From a bacterium (GTDB taxonomy: Bacteria > Patescibacteriota > Minisyncoccia > UBA6257 > 02-FULL-45-10c), in NCBI GenBank assembly GCA_030646555.1, contig JAUSKP010000056.1, positions 1 to 26,968 on the forward strand: DNA of 26,968 nucleotides, written 5' to 3'. Shown in pieces: positions 8,330-15,340 of this stretch (positions are counted from its first letter, which is position 1; every line of letters starts with the position of its first letter). The position numbers were made by a program, and so were the translations under genes. The notes below the pieces were generated by a model. It ran no database searches. It was not told where the DNA came from and saw nothing but the letters and a program-made list of their open reading frames with translations.

Positions 8330-9292
8330 TTACTTAACGGATTTGCGCCCCAATGCCAAAATAATGCCGCTTTTGCCTATGATAGTTTCCGCTAAAAATA
8401 ATATGACCGATGCGATCAGCGCCGGTACAAAGAAAATTATGTTTATAAAAAGATCCTTTTTGTTGTTTTGATACATATTGCTCAAAAAGACTTTACTGTT
8501 CACAAAATCAAAAAATAAATTTTTTTTCACACTTAAGACGTTTAAGAAACTCTGCAGGCACCCAAAAAATCCATAAACCAAACTGCTTCTTCTAATTATA
8601 ATATTCTCAAGGCCTGCCTTTTGAAAAAGAATACCTATGCTTTTCGGAGAAAAATGAAACAGGTGCCTTGGCACATCCAAATGAAACCAATTTTCCCTGA
8701 AAATTCTTGCCTGTAATGACCGGAAATTGGGTATTTCCGCAACCAACGCGCCATTATCTTTTAAAACTCTTCTAGCTTCAATGAGATATCCCAGCGGATC
8801 TTCTACGTGCTCCAAAGAATGCCACATTGTAATTACGTCAAAAGAATTTTTTGAAAAATCACTTTTTTTAAAATCCCCCAGCTTTATAAACTCGCCCGCG
8901 CATCCACGCATATGACCAGTCGGCGCTATCTCCGTCCCAAAAGCCTGCCAGCCCCGCTTTCTCATACTCATCATAAATGTCCCGTTGCCACAGCCGACAT
9001 CAAGCAAAGAAAGAGAGGGCGCAAATTTCTTAAGCCTCGAAATAGCCATGACCCTGATATAATTTATAATGCTTTCCACTAAAAACTTTCTTTGGCCATA
9101 ATATCCCCGACCATAATAATTTGAAATGTTTTTGTCTGCCAGCTCTGCCTTGGTAATAGCTAGATCACAGCAAGCGCATCTATAAACAATAAAAGGATCT
9201 AGGCTGATATAATCATTAGCTTGAAATAAATGATCTAGTTCCGCGCTTTGGCACAGGGGGCATTTTAATGTATTTGAAGAATTGTTTTTCAT
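8330..9292 (-). CDS. Zinc-ribbon class I SAM-dependent methyltransferase
   Basis: A 320-residue protein. An N-terminal zinc ribbon (CPLC near residues 11-14, CACC near 38-41) precedes a methyltransferase fold with motif I LLDVGCGNG, the acidic strand-2 end in AFGTEIAP, and MWHSLEHVEDP after strand 4. The segment FHLDVPRHLFHFSPKSI with its His residues is typical of this sugar or lipid-intermediate methyltransferase group. Near the C-terminus a hydrophobic segment (IIFFVPALIASVILFLAETII) should form a membrane helix. It lies between two GT-C genes with gaps of 8 and 22 bases, consistent with action on a membrane-bound glycan intermediate. It is a probable paralog of the protein at 277-1239. 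The methyl acceptor is unknown. Confidence 0.88.
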   Translation of the reverse strand: MKNNSSNTLKCPLCQSAELDHLFQANDYISLDPFIVYRCACCDLAITKAELADKNISNYYGRGYYGQRKFLVESIINYIRVMAISRLKKFAPSLSLLDVGCGNGTFMMSMRKRGWQAFGTEIAPTGHMRGCAGEFIKLGDFKKSDFSKNSFDVITMWHSLEHVEDPLGYLIEARRVLKDNGALVAEIPNFRSLQARIFRENWFHLDVPRHLFHFSPKSIGILFQKAGLENIIIRRSSLVYGFFGCLQSFLNVLSVKKNLFFDFVNSKVFLSNMYQNNKKDLFINIIFFVPALIASVILFLAETIIGKSGIILALGRKSVK

Positions 9293-9300
9293 AACAGAAC

Positions 9301-10749
9301 TTATCTTAAAATATAAATCTCATATCCAGTCTTATTATTAAAAATATCGTACTTATTATCCAGTATTACCTTTTCACTCTGGGTAAAGTCTTTATTATTT
9401 AAAGATACAACAACTTCCGGCAAGTAATTATCCAAAACCGATTCATTGCCGATTAGCGCAATACCAGTCACTTTAACTGTCTGATATTTTTTATAGGTAT
9501 CCAATAAAACAGATGTCTCAAATGAGTCCGTAACCCATACGGACTTCCCTGGAAATTCTTTATTGATAAATGAAGCTGCCTTGACCGCTGAATCAGAATA
9601 ATAAATTTGGGCGCTCGTAAAAAGATTGGCTATTTGAATAATGGCAAGTAATAGCACGGCAATAATAGTTAATTGCCCGCCAGTGATCTTAGTTTTAGAA
9701 ATAAATACTTTGAATCTTGAAAAAATATCAGTTAGAGCCTGCGGGATCGTAAAAAGAATCAAAAACTCGGCGATCAAAATATATCTCAACCATCCTGGAC
9801 TGCGCAAATAATAAGCAAAAGCGATAATTCCATAAAAGATCACAAAATTATAAAAAGGTCTGCGCCGTCCCTCTTCCGATGACCAATATCTGCCTAAAAT
9901 TACTACTAAGAACAAAATGCCAAAATAAATAAGCGTGGTAGATTGAAAGAAATTAGCTAAATTATTAATAATATTTGATGCTGTTGCTCCGCCATAAGGA
10001 TTTTTATAGAAATTAATAATTTCAATCCAGGTCGTCTTTAAAAAGGGGTGCTCCAGCGCTAAAAATATCCAAGCAATTATAGCCGGCGCTATACCCAAAC
10101 CAACTCTAATTATTTTTTTTAAAAAATCATTCCGTTCCAAAATAAACACTAAAAAGAGCGCCGGAAGTATCAATAAAAACACGGATGGCTTTGTTACTAT
10201 CGCCAATCCAAGAAACAATCCGCTCCAAAAATATTTATCTTTAATCAGCCAAAAATATAGGCCAGTAATCAATAAAATAAAACCGGGGATCTCCCCGACC
10301 GCAGTCCTTCCGCTAGCATAAAAAGAAGAAAATGTAGCTATTAATAGCAGTGATAGAAGAGTGTTCTTAGCGCCAAACAGTTTTTTGCCGAACAAAAAAA
10401 GCGCCACTAGACAAGCCACCATAAGCGCCAGCATAAAAATTCTGGCAACAGCCAGATCAAAGCCAAAAAGGCCAAAAACTGCCGCTAAAAAAACTGTCAC
10501 TGGGTAGCCAGTTGACTGTATAAGGTAAGGTATTCCCGAAAATTGATCAGGGCTGACCCGAACATCCAATACTCCGAATTCTAAAAAGTTATGAGCCAGT
10601 TCTACTGTAAAAGCTTCGTCTACCCAAAATTTCGGCTTAGTTGTAAGTGTAGTAACGGAAAAGATCACAACAAAAAAAATAAGACCCACCAAAAATAGGC
10701 CAACGCAGTTCTTTTTAAGAAATTCTACTAACCTTGCTGAATTGATCAT
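9301..10749 (-). CDS. Polytopic GT-C glycosyltransferase (ArnT/PMT_2-like)
   Basis: A 482-residue membrane protein. The first helix (GLFLVGLIFFVVIFSVTTL) is followed by TTKPKFWVDEAFTVELAHNF, the acidic D-E motif at the start of the first external loop that marks ArnT and protein O-mannosyltransferase relatives. About ten more helices follow, then a soluble C-terminal domain of about 100 residues. It would transfer a sugar from a polyprenyl-phosphate donor outside the cell membrane. I start it at the ATG at 10749 (MINSARLVEF); the frame could open five codons earlier at a TTG. It overlaps the GT2 gene upstream by 35 bases, and that GT2 is a likely maker of its lipid-linked donor. Confidence 0.85.
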   Translation of the reverse strand: MINSARLVEFLKKNCVGLFLVGLIFFVVIFSVTTLTTKPKFWVDEAFTVELAHNFLEFGVLDVRVSPDQFSGIPYLIQSTGYPVTVFLAAVFGLFGFDLAVARIFMLALMVACLVALFLFGKKLFGAKNTLLSLLLIATFSSFYASGRTAVGEIPGFILLITGLYFWLIKDKYFWSGLFLGLAIVTKPSVFLLILPALFLVFILERNDFLKKIIRVGLGIAPAIIAWIFLALEHPFLKTTWIEIINFYKNPYGGATASNIINNLANFFQSTTLIYFGILFLVVILGRYWSSEEGRRRPFYNFVIFYGIIAFAYYLRSPGWLRYILIAEFLILFTIPQALTDIFSRFKVFISKTKITGGQLTIIAVLLLAIIQIANLFTSAQIYYSDSAVKAASFINKEFPGKSVWVTDSFETSVLLDTYKKYQTVKVTGIALIGNESVLDNYLPEVVVSLNNKDFTQSEKVILDNKYDIFNNKTGYEIYILR

Positions 10750-11470
10750 AATTTTTAAGACCAAGCTTGAACAACGAATATCTCAAAAGCACTCCTAATA
10801 TCGCAAAACCATATTTCACACTTCTTCTAAAACTGATCTGGGACGCTTCTGGAAAATACTTTGTCTTAATGGGAATTTCCTTTATCTTCAAGTCCGCAAG
10901 CCGCATTTGCACGATTATTTCCGTATCAAAAACAAAATCATCGGAATTCAAATCCAAAGGCAATTGCATCACCTTTTTGTTATAAGCGCGGAAACCGGAA
11001 TGATATTCGCTCAATCTGTATCCCAGAACAAAATTTTCCAGTTTGGTCAAAAAAATATTAGCCGCAAATTTCCAGTATGGCATTCCTCCCGCTAAAGCAT
11101 TTTTAGGAAAAACCATCCTTGAACCGATGACTGCGTCTGCTCCGCCATTCACCATCGGCTCCAGCATTTGAGGAATATAAACAGGATCATATTGAAAATC
11201 GGGATGGACCATTATGGCGATATCGGCGCCCAATTTCAACGCTTCCCTATAGCAAGTTTTCTGATTGCCGCCATAGCCGCGATTTTTTGGATGAACGAAT
11301 ACTTTTAAACCAAGCTGTTTCGCCACCTCTACCGTGTTATCTTTGCTCGCATCATCAACGAGAATAATATCATCAACAAAATCCTTAGGAATAGCGTCTA
11401 TGGTTATTTTCAGGGTCTTGGCCGCATTATAGGCCGGAAGAACCACAACCACTTTTTTATTGTTTATCAT
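10715..11470 (-). CDS. Glycosyltransferase family 2 (polyprenyl-phosphate sugar synthase type)
   Basis: A 251-residue GT-A enzyme. It opens VVVVLPAYNAAKTLKITIDAIP, has the nucleotide-binding DDIILVDDASKDNT at 33-46, and carries HPDFQYDP near 89-96, the DXD-equivalent metal site usual in dolichyl-phosphate mannose/glucose synthase relatives. The conserved GSRM and YHSGFRAYNK segments follow. There is no C-terminal pair of transmembrane helices, so it would be a soluble or peripheral type. Its expected product, a polyprenyl-phosphate sugar, is what the overlapping GT-C gene downstream would consume. It is the first gene of the minus-strand run and has a candidate promoter directly upstream (11479-11507). 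The sugar is not identifiable. Confidence 0.9.
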   Translation of the reverse strand: MINNKKVVVVLPAYNAAKTLKITIDAIPKDFVDDIILVDDASKDNTVEVAKQLGLKVFVHPKNRGYGGNQKTCYREALKLGADIAIMVHPDFQYDPVYIPQMLEPMVNGGADAVIGSRMVFPKNALAGGMPYWKFAANIFLTKLENFVLGYRLSEYHSGFRAYNKKVMQLPLDLNSDDFVFDTEIIVQMRLADLKIKEIPIKTKYFPEASQISFRRSVKYGFAILGVLLRYSLFKLGLKNYDQFSKVSRIS

Positions 11471-11478
11471 TGCTATAA

Positions 11479-11507
11479 ATAATATAACAATAACATCAAA
11501 ATTTCCA
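11479..11507 (-). promoter_or_regulatory. Candidate promoter for the GT2-led minus-strand operon
   Basis: On the minus strand TGGAAA (11502-11507, 4 of 6 matches to the -35 consensus) and TATTAT (11479-11484) are 17 bases apart, the ideal sigma70 spacing. The -10 ends only 8 bases before the ATG at 11470, so a normal start site would give a leaderless or nearly leaderless transcript. AT-rich sequence makes chance matches common. Confidence 0.35.
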
Positions 11508-11534
11508 GTAAAAACAATGGGCTAAACATCCCCT

Positions 11535-11562
11535 TTGTGGTTTCAAAAAAATAGGATAATAT
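11535..11562 (+). promoter_or_regulatory. Candidate promoter for the ferredoxin gene
   Basis: TTGTGG (11535-11540) and TAATAT (11557-11562) are 16 bases apart. The -10 ends 6 bases before the ATG at 11569, so transcription would begin at about the start codon, giving a leaderless mRNA. An AGGA at 11553-11556 is too far upstream for ideal ribosome binding and would overlap the -10. Confidence 0.35.
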
Positions 11563-11568
11563 ATCTAT

Positions 11569-11790
11569 ATGTTTAAAATAATACACGAAAGAAAAAAATG
11601 CATAAGTTGCGGGGCGTGCGCCTTGGTCTGCCCGGCGATATTTGAAATGTCGGAAGAAGATAATTTGGCCACGTTAAAAAATTCAAAGGAAGATGGTGAC
11701 GGCGTTTTTGAACTAGAAACAGACAACGCCGATTGCGCCAAAGAAGCCATCGCTATCTGCCCGGTCAATGTTATTAAAATTCAAGAATAA
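11569..11790 (+). CDS. Small ferredoxin, single [4Fe-4S] type
   Basis: A 73-residue acidic protein. Cysteines lie at 11, 14, 17, 21, 56 and 64: a CxxCxxC motif followed by C21-P22, then C64-P65. The layout matches one-cluster ferredoxins such as that of Pyrococcus furiosus, in which the 11/14/17 positions and the last Cys hold the cluster and the other two Cys (here 21 and 56) form a disulfide; here position 14 is Cys, giving a full four-Cys ligand set. It would be a soluble, low-potential electron carrier. It is the only plus-strand gene in the left half and the only redox gene, and it converges on a radical SAM gene that needs one-electron reduction, so it may be that enzyme's donor (inference). 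Confidence 0.92.
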   Translation: MFKIIHERKKCISCGACALVCPAIFEMSEEDNLATLKNSKEDGDGVFELETDNADCAKEAIAICPVNVIKIQE

Positions 11791-11808
11791 CACCGGGAAG
11801 GCGCCGGA

Positions 11809-11940
11809 TTTACCCCGCACCTTTCGAGGATTTTGTTTGAGAATTTATTTTTTCTTTTTCCAATGATTTCAAAAATCACGAAACTTTGATTTTTTATAAT
11901 CAGATATTGAAATTGTTATCCTCGAAAGGTGCGGGGTTTA
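11809..11940. repeat. MITE-like inverted-repeat element between convergent genes
   Basis: A perfect 20-bp inverted repeat, ACCCCGCACCTTTCGAGGAT at 11812-11831 and its complement at 11918-11937, encloses about 86 AT-rich bases. TTTA occurs immediately outside CCCCGC...GCGGGG on both sides (11809-11812 and 11937-11940), consistent with a 4-bp target duplication. The right TTTA includes the stop codon (TAA on the minus strand) of the radical SAM gene, so the element ends exactly at that stop and leaves the protein whole. No ORF is present. It may also end transcripts from both sides, although it lacks a tight hairpin plus T-tract. Confidence 0.7.
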
Positions 11941-13353
11941 TTTTGCTCCAAAAAGCCAGCGATAAGCCCTTATTAAGATCAATTTAAAATGCGTAAAATT
12001 TCGGATCTCGCCAAAAAATCTTAACATTATTTTAGGCCTGAAATAAAAGCGAAACAGCGCCTTCTTTCTCAATTTTTTCATCTGCTCTCTTGTAAATCCT
12101 CTAGGGGCATAAACCGCATCGGCCAGCACAAACTTGCTCCAATCCTCATCGGACATCTCTTTCAATTCGCCTCGCTCCAGCAATCTATTGGTAATTTCAG
12201 TTCCAGGAAAGGGTTTGAAAAGAGAAAATCCGGCTCTTTTTAAATCTAATTCTAATGAAAAATTAATTGTTTCCATAATATCCTCCATAGTTTCTTCAGG
12301 ATAACCAATGATAAAAAAACCGGAAACTTCCAAACCGCACTTTTTGATCAATCCAACTTTTTCTCTGATCTTTTCCTTAGTAAGACTTTTTTTCATATCT
12401 TTGAGTATTCTTTCCGAACCGGATTCAATTCCCACGGAAATACTATAAAGACCCGCGTCTTTCATAGTTAAGAGAAGCTCCTCGGTCAAAGTGTCCAAGC
12501 GCACGCCATTCGGACAGGTCCATGTTATATCAAGATTATTTTCTTTTAACTTTCTGCAAAAATCTCTGACCAGATCAGCATTGAACGTGAAGTTGTCGTC
12601 TTCAATGTGAATTTCCCTTATGTTGTACTGATTATAAAGAAGTTTTATTTCTTTTATCACTTCGTCCACGCTTCTTGATCTGATCTTCTTTCCACTGACA
12701 AGATAGCCGGCGCAATAAGTGCAGGAAAATGGGCATCCTCGAGTAATAATTATCGGGGCAATGGGATAATTCTTAAAAAAACCTCCGTGCGGAGCCAATG
12801 GATAAGTATCTGGCCTTAAAAGATCCCAACTCGGCATTCCCAAACTATCTAAATCCTCAATAAAAAGTTGCTTATTAGCGACCGTCTGACTATCAGACCT
12901 CCAAATCAAACCAGGGATATCCATTAAGCTTTCTTTCGTCATTGCTATGTCCCTTGCCAATAAATCCAATAATTTCACCAATCCAATTTCTGCCTCGCCC
13001 TTAAAGGCCCAATCTATTTCCGGGAAAAACTGGAATATATTAAGAGAACTACAGGAAGGATGCGGCCCGCCTAAAATTATCTTTATCTGAGGAAATGCCT
13101 TTTTAATAAATCTAATATAGTCTTTTGCTTTCACTATTTGAAAAGTAAAAATCTGGATCCCCACAACATCAAATTGATTGCTTTTTAAAAACTCTCCAAA
13201 TTTTTCTAAGGTCAATTTTTCTTTAATGCCGTCCAAAATTTTTACATCATGATTTTTCCTTATAGCGGTAGCCAAATATCCCAAACCAAAAGGCGGGATC
13301 AATTCATCAGACATTGCATCTGGACGCATTAATAAGACATTAAGTCTTTTCAT
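11938..13353 (-). CDS. B12-binding-domain radical SAM protein
   Basis: A 471-residue protein. The N-terminal cobalamin-binding-like domain (LLMRPDAMSDELIPPFGLGYLATAI, then KIILGGPHPS near 91-100) lacks an obvious DxHxxG, as many BchE-type members do. The radical SAM domain has C207xxxC211xxC214 in RGCPFSCTYCAGY, the HIEDDNF strand, and GFFIIGYPEET. The family includes methyltransferases and cyclases acting on unactivated carbon, phosphorus or lipid substrates; the reaction here is unknown. In a glycan locus C-methylation of a sugar or modification of the polyprenyl carrier is plausible. It lies 11 bases downstream of a GT2 gene and converges on a ferredoxin gene. The stop codon is inside the target duplication of the inverted-repeat element at 11809-11940. 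Confidence 0.92.
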   Translation of the reverse strand: MKRLNVLLMRPDAMSDELIPPFGLGYLATAIRKNHDVKILDGIKEKLTLEKFGEFLKSNQFDVVGIQIFTFQIVKAKDYIRFIKKAFPQIKIILGGPHPSCSSLNIFQFFPEIDWAFKGEAEIGLVKLLDLLARDIAMTKESLMDIPGLIWRSDSQTVANKQLFIEDLDSLGMPSWDLLRPDTYPLAPHGGFFKNYPIAPIIITRGCPFSCTYCAGYLVSGKKIRSRSVDEVIKEIKLLYNQYNIREIHIEDDNFTFNADLVRDFCRKLKENNLDITWTCPNGVRLDTLTEELLLTMKDAGLYSISVGIESGSERILKDMKKSLTKEKIREKVGLIKKCGLEVSGFFIIGYPEETMEDIMETINFSLELDLKRAGFSLFKPFPGTEITNRLLERGELKEMSDEDWSKFVLADAVYAPRGFTREQMKKLRKKALFRFYFRPKIMLRFFGEIRNFTHFKLILIRAYRWLFGAK

Positions 13354-13364
13354 CTTTTATATCG

Positions 13365-14060
13365 CTACTTAAACAAATTAAACCTCAATATATGCCATAT
13401 TGCCGCCACACCATCCCGCCAACTAATCTTTTTTCCTTCTTCATACGATCTTCCATAATAAGATATTCCCACTTCATAAACTCTCCAACCACCCTTCGCT
13501 ACCCTGGCAGTCAGCTCCGGCTCTATTCCAAACCTTTTAGATGCTATCTTATCCTTAAAAGAATCCGTCACCTCCCTGCGGAACGCTTTATAGCAAGTTT
13601 CCATGTCCGTCAAAGTCAGACCCGTCAGCAGATCAGAAAGGAATGTCAAAAATAAATTACCCAGCAAATGCCAGATGAGCATTACTCTTTTGGGTTCGCT
13701 GGTCAGAAACCTTGAACCATAAACAACATCCGCCTGCCCGCTCAATATTGATTTCAGTATTTTGCCATAATCTTGAGGATCATATTCCAGATCCGCGTCC
13801 TGGATAATCAAAATATCGCCAGTGGCATTCTGAAAACCGGTTTTAATCGCCCCGCCCTTTCCAAGATTTTTATCGTGAAAGATGTATTTTATGCCGGAAA
13901 TTGTTTTTAAAATTTCTCTTGTGCCATCTTTAGAACCGTCATCCACAACTATAATTTCCTTCTCCAAACCATCTAAATCAACCGCTTTAACGCGTTTGAT
14001 TATTTCTTCTATTGTATTTTTTTCGTTGTATGCCGGAATAATTATTGAAAGTTTTTTCAT
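13365..14060 (-). CDS. Glycosyltransferase family 2 (dolichyl-phosphate sugar synthase type)
   Basis: A 231-residue GT-A enzyme: KKLSIIIPAYNEKNTIEEII at the start, EIIVVDDGSKDGT near 35-47, and the metal-binding QDADLEYDPQDY with D88/D90. VYGSRF and the METCYKAFRRE segment match polyprenyl-phosphate glucose/mannose synthases. It probably loads a sugar onto undecaprenyl phosphate at the cytoplasmic face for one of the GT-C enzymes. I start it at the ATG at 14060; an in-frame ATG nine bases upstream (14069) would add M-W-G, but those codons belong to the terminal repeat of the element inserted exactly at this start codon. Before that insertion the upstream GT4 stop and this start would have overlapped as ATGA. 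Confidence 0.92.
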   Translation of the reverse strand: MKKLSIIIPAYNEKNTIEEIIKRVKAVDLDGLEKEIIVVDDGSKDGTREILKTISGIKYIFHDKNLGKGGAIKTGFQNATGDILIIQDADLEYDPQDYGKILKSILSGQADVVYGSRFLTSEPKRVMLIWHLLGNLFLTFLSDLLTGLTLTDMETCYKAFRREVTDSFKDKIASKRFGIEPELTARVAKGGWRVYEVGISYYGRSYEEGKKISWRDGVAAIWHILRFNLFK

Positions 14061-14195
14061 CCCCCACATAACAAAGACTGGAAAGCAAGGCTTTCTCTGA
14101 CTTTGTTTTTTATATTTATTTTATTTATACAACCTTTTTATAAGTTACTAATCCCGGTACAAAACAAATTGGTCTTTGTTATGTGGGGGATTCAT
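14056..14195 (-). mobile_element. Start-codon inverted-repeat element, gene-less copy 1
   Basis: A 130-bp element (14061-14190) is bounded by 20-bp perfect inverted repeats (ATCCCCCACATAACAAAGAC type; 14059-14078 with 14172-14191). ATGAA, read on the minus strand, lies directly outside each end (14191-14195 and 14056-14060). The inner ATGAA is the start codon of the GT2 gene; the outer one contains the TGA stop of the upstream GT4 gene. Inside are a short hairpin (GAAAGC-aag-GCTTTC) and AT-rich sequence. Both ends carry a matching change from TCCCAC to TCCCCC relative to the other copies. Internal sequence is nearly identical to copy 2 over its first 80 bases (plus strand). Confidence 0.85.
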
Positions 14196-15340
14196 TTTAA
14201 TATTTTTTCCATTAGTTTTTCCAAACTATGGTTTTCAACCGCAAATTTTCTTAATTCCTTGCCCAATCCGTTTTTTTTGTCATCCGACAAAGAGATAATC
14301 TCTTTTATTCTGGATGCCAGCCAGATTACATCATTTTCATTGATAATAAAAACATTGTCAATGAATCCCTTTAATGACTGGTTCGAGGTCAAAATTGGAG
14401 TTTCACAAGCCATAGCTTCAAAAATGGTCTTATCCATGCTGCCGGTCAAGGTTAAATTAACAAATAATTCATACTCGTTATACAGATCGGGAGTCTCCTT
14501 TGGGGTCACGGCTTTGCGGAAATTTATCTTTTTATCTAATCCATACTCTCTAACTTTATTTTTGATTAATTCATAATATTGCCTATCTTTTTCAGAGGCA
14601 TCGCCTACAATAACGGCATTAAAAGAAAAATCTTCCTTATTCAATATATTTAAGGATTCAATCAATAGATCAATATTTTTAACTGGCGATATCCTGCCCA
14701 AAAACAAGATAGAATTGAGAATTTTTTTTATCTCAGAACGCTTTTTAAATAAATTCGTATCTATTCCAACCGGCATAATCTCAGTTTTTTTAAATTTAGC
14801 CGTATAAGAATATTTTGATGTGCAAAAAACCCTATTAGATAAAAAGATGGATAGATCGGTCAATAAATTACCCTTTGGATGATTGCGCCAAAGCCATATT
14901 TTCTTGCCCCTAATCCCGCTACGCGGGACGGGCGAACGCTCTGAGAAGAGCGTTTTAGCCATAAACCTCCATAAAAAACACCCCAAAAGAACATACTCCT
15001 GGTTCATATGCACAAAGACAGCGTCATAATTTTTACGCTCGCTCCAAATATATTTATAAAAATTAAAGATGTATTTAAGCCTTATAAATAATCCGTCCGT
15101 CATCCCGCACTTGATGTGGGATCTAGGATCTGGATTCCGGCTCAAGGCCGGAATGACAAGACACTTCTCCTTGCCCAAAGACAAAACCTTAACGTTTTCC
15201 GGTAAATGATATTCCCCAACGCCCAAAGCAATCACGGCAACCTTTTCATAACGCTTAGAAAATTCTTCGATCCAATGATGAAAAAAACCCAAAACAGGAT
15301 CGCTCATATCAACTTTCTGAGTAATGATTAGCAATTTCAT
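14192..15340 (-). CDS. Glycosyltransferase family 4 with two in-frame palindromic inserts
   Basis: A 382-residue GT-B enzyme. The donor domain opens NSILFLGRISPVKNIDLLIESL and a late segment, MDKTIFEAMACETPILTS, carries the region of the GT4 EX7E motif, although the first Glu is replaced (TGSMDKTIFE), which is unusual. Two segments look foreign: residues around 60-85 (LVIPALSRNPDPRSHIKCGM) and 132-147 (LFSERSPVPRSGIR), encoded by the palindromes at 15099-15157 and 14914-14954, and both keep the frame. Its TGA stop is inside the ATGAA copied by the element at 14056-14195. Its ATG overlaps the dehydrogenase stop (TAATG) and is preceded by AGGA, one of the few good ribosome binding sites here. 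Confidence 0.87.
   Translation of the reverse strand: MKLLIITQKVDMSDPVLGFFHHWIEEFSKRYEKVAVIALGVGEYHLPENVKVLSLGKEKCLVIPALSRNPDPRSHIKCGMTDGLFIRLKYIFNFYKYIWSERKNYDAVFVHMNQEYVLLGCFLWRFMAKTLFSERSPVPRSGIRGKKIWLWRNHPKGNLLTDLSIFLSNRVFCTSKYSYTAKFKKTEIMPVGIDTNLFKKRSEIKKILNSILFLGRISPVKNIDLLIESLNILNKEDFSFNAVIVGDASEKDRQYYELIKNKVREYGLDKKINFRKAVTPKETPDLYNEYELFVNLTLTGSMDKTIFEAMACETPILTSNQSLKGFIDNVFIINENDVIWLASRIKEIISLSDDKKNGLGKELRKFAVENHSLEKLMEKILK
14914..14954. repeat. Two palindromes inserted in frame in a GT4 gene
   Basis: TCCCGCTACGCGGGA (14914-14928; 6-bp stem, 3-base loop) is followed six bases later by AACGCTCTGAGAAGAGCGTT (14935-14954; 8-bp stem, 4-base loop). They encode part of LFSERSPVPRSGIR, a segment between two stretches that otherwise read as continuous GT4 sequence (WRFMAK and GKKIWLW). 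Confidence 0.6.
15099..15157. repeat. Double-palindrome repeat (GTCAT...ATGAC family) in a GT4 gene
   Basis: Two palindromes (a CCCGCACTTGATGTGGG core and ATTCCGGCTCAAGGCCGGAAT) lie back to back with outer GTCAT/ATGAC ends. The left half shares GCACTTGATG with the copies at 16979-17041 and 26370-26397. It is translated in frame as part of VIPALSRNPDPRSHIKCGM. Confidence 0.75.

Noticed and set aside
10750..10764. TTG start for the GT-C gene at 10764
   Set aside because: An ATG five codons later fits better and no Shine-Dalgarno sequence favours the TTG.
14056..14195. Riboswitch or conserved leader RNA explaining the structured 130-bp segments at starts
   Set aside because: Copies lie before functionally unrelated genes, have matching ATGAA duplications, and a fourth copy with shared ends carries a nuclease gene. 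A secondary regulatory effect remains possible.
14103..14576. 157-codon plus-strand ORF spanning an inserted element and the GT4 3' end
   Set aside because: It is antisense to a well-supported GT4 gene, has no recognisable domain, and exists because the minus-strand gene is AT-rich.
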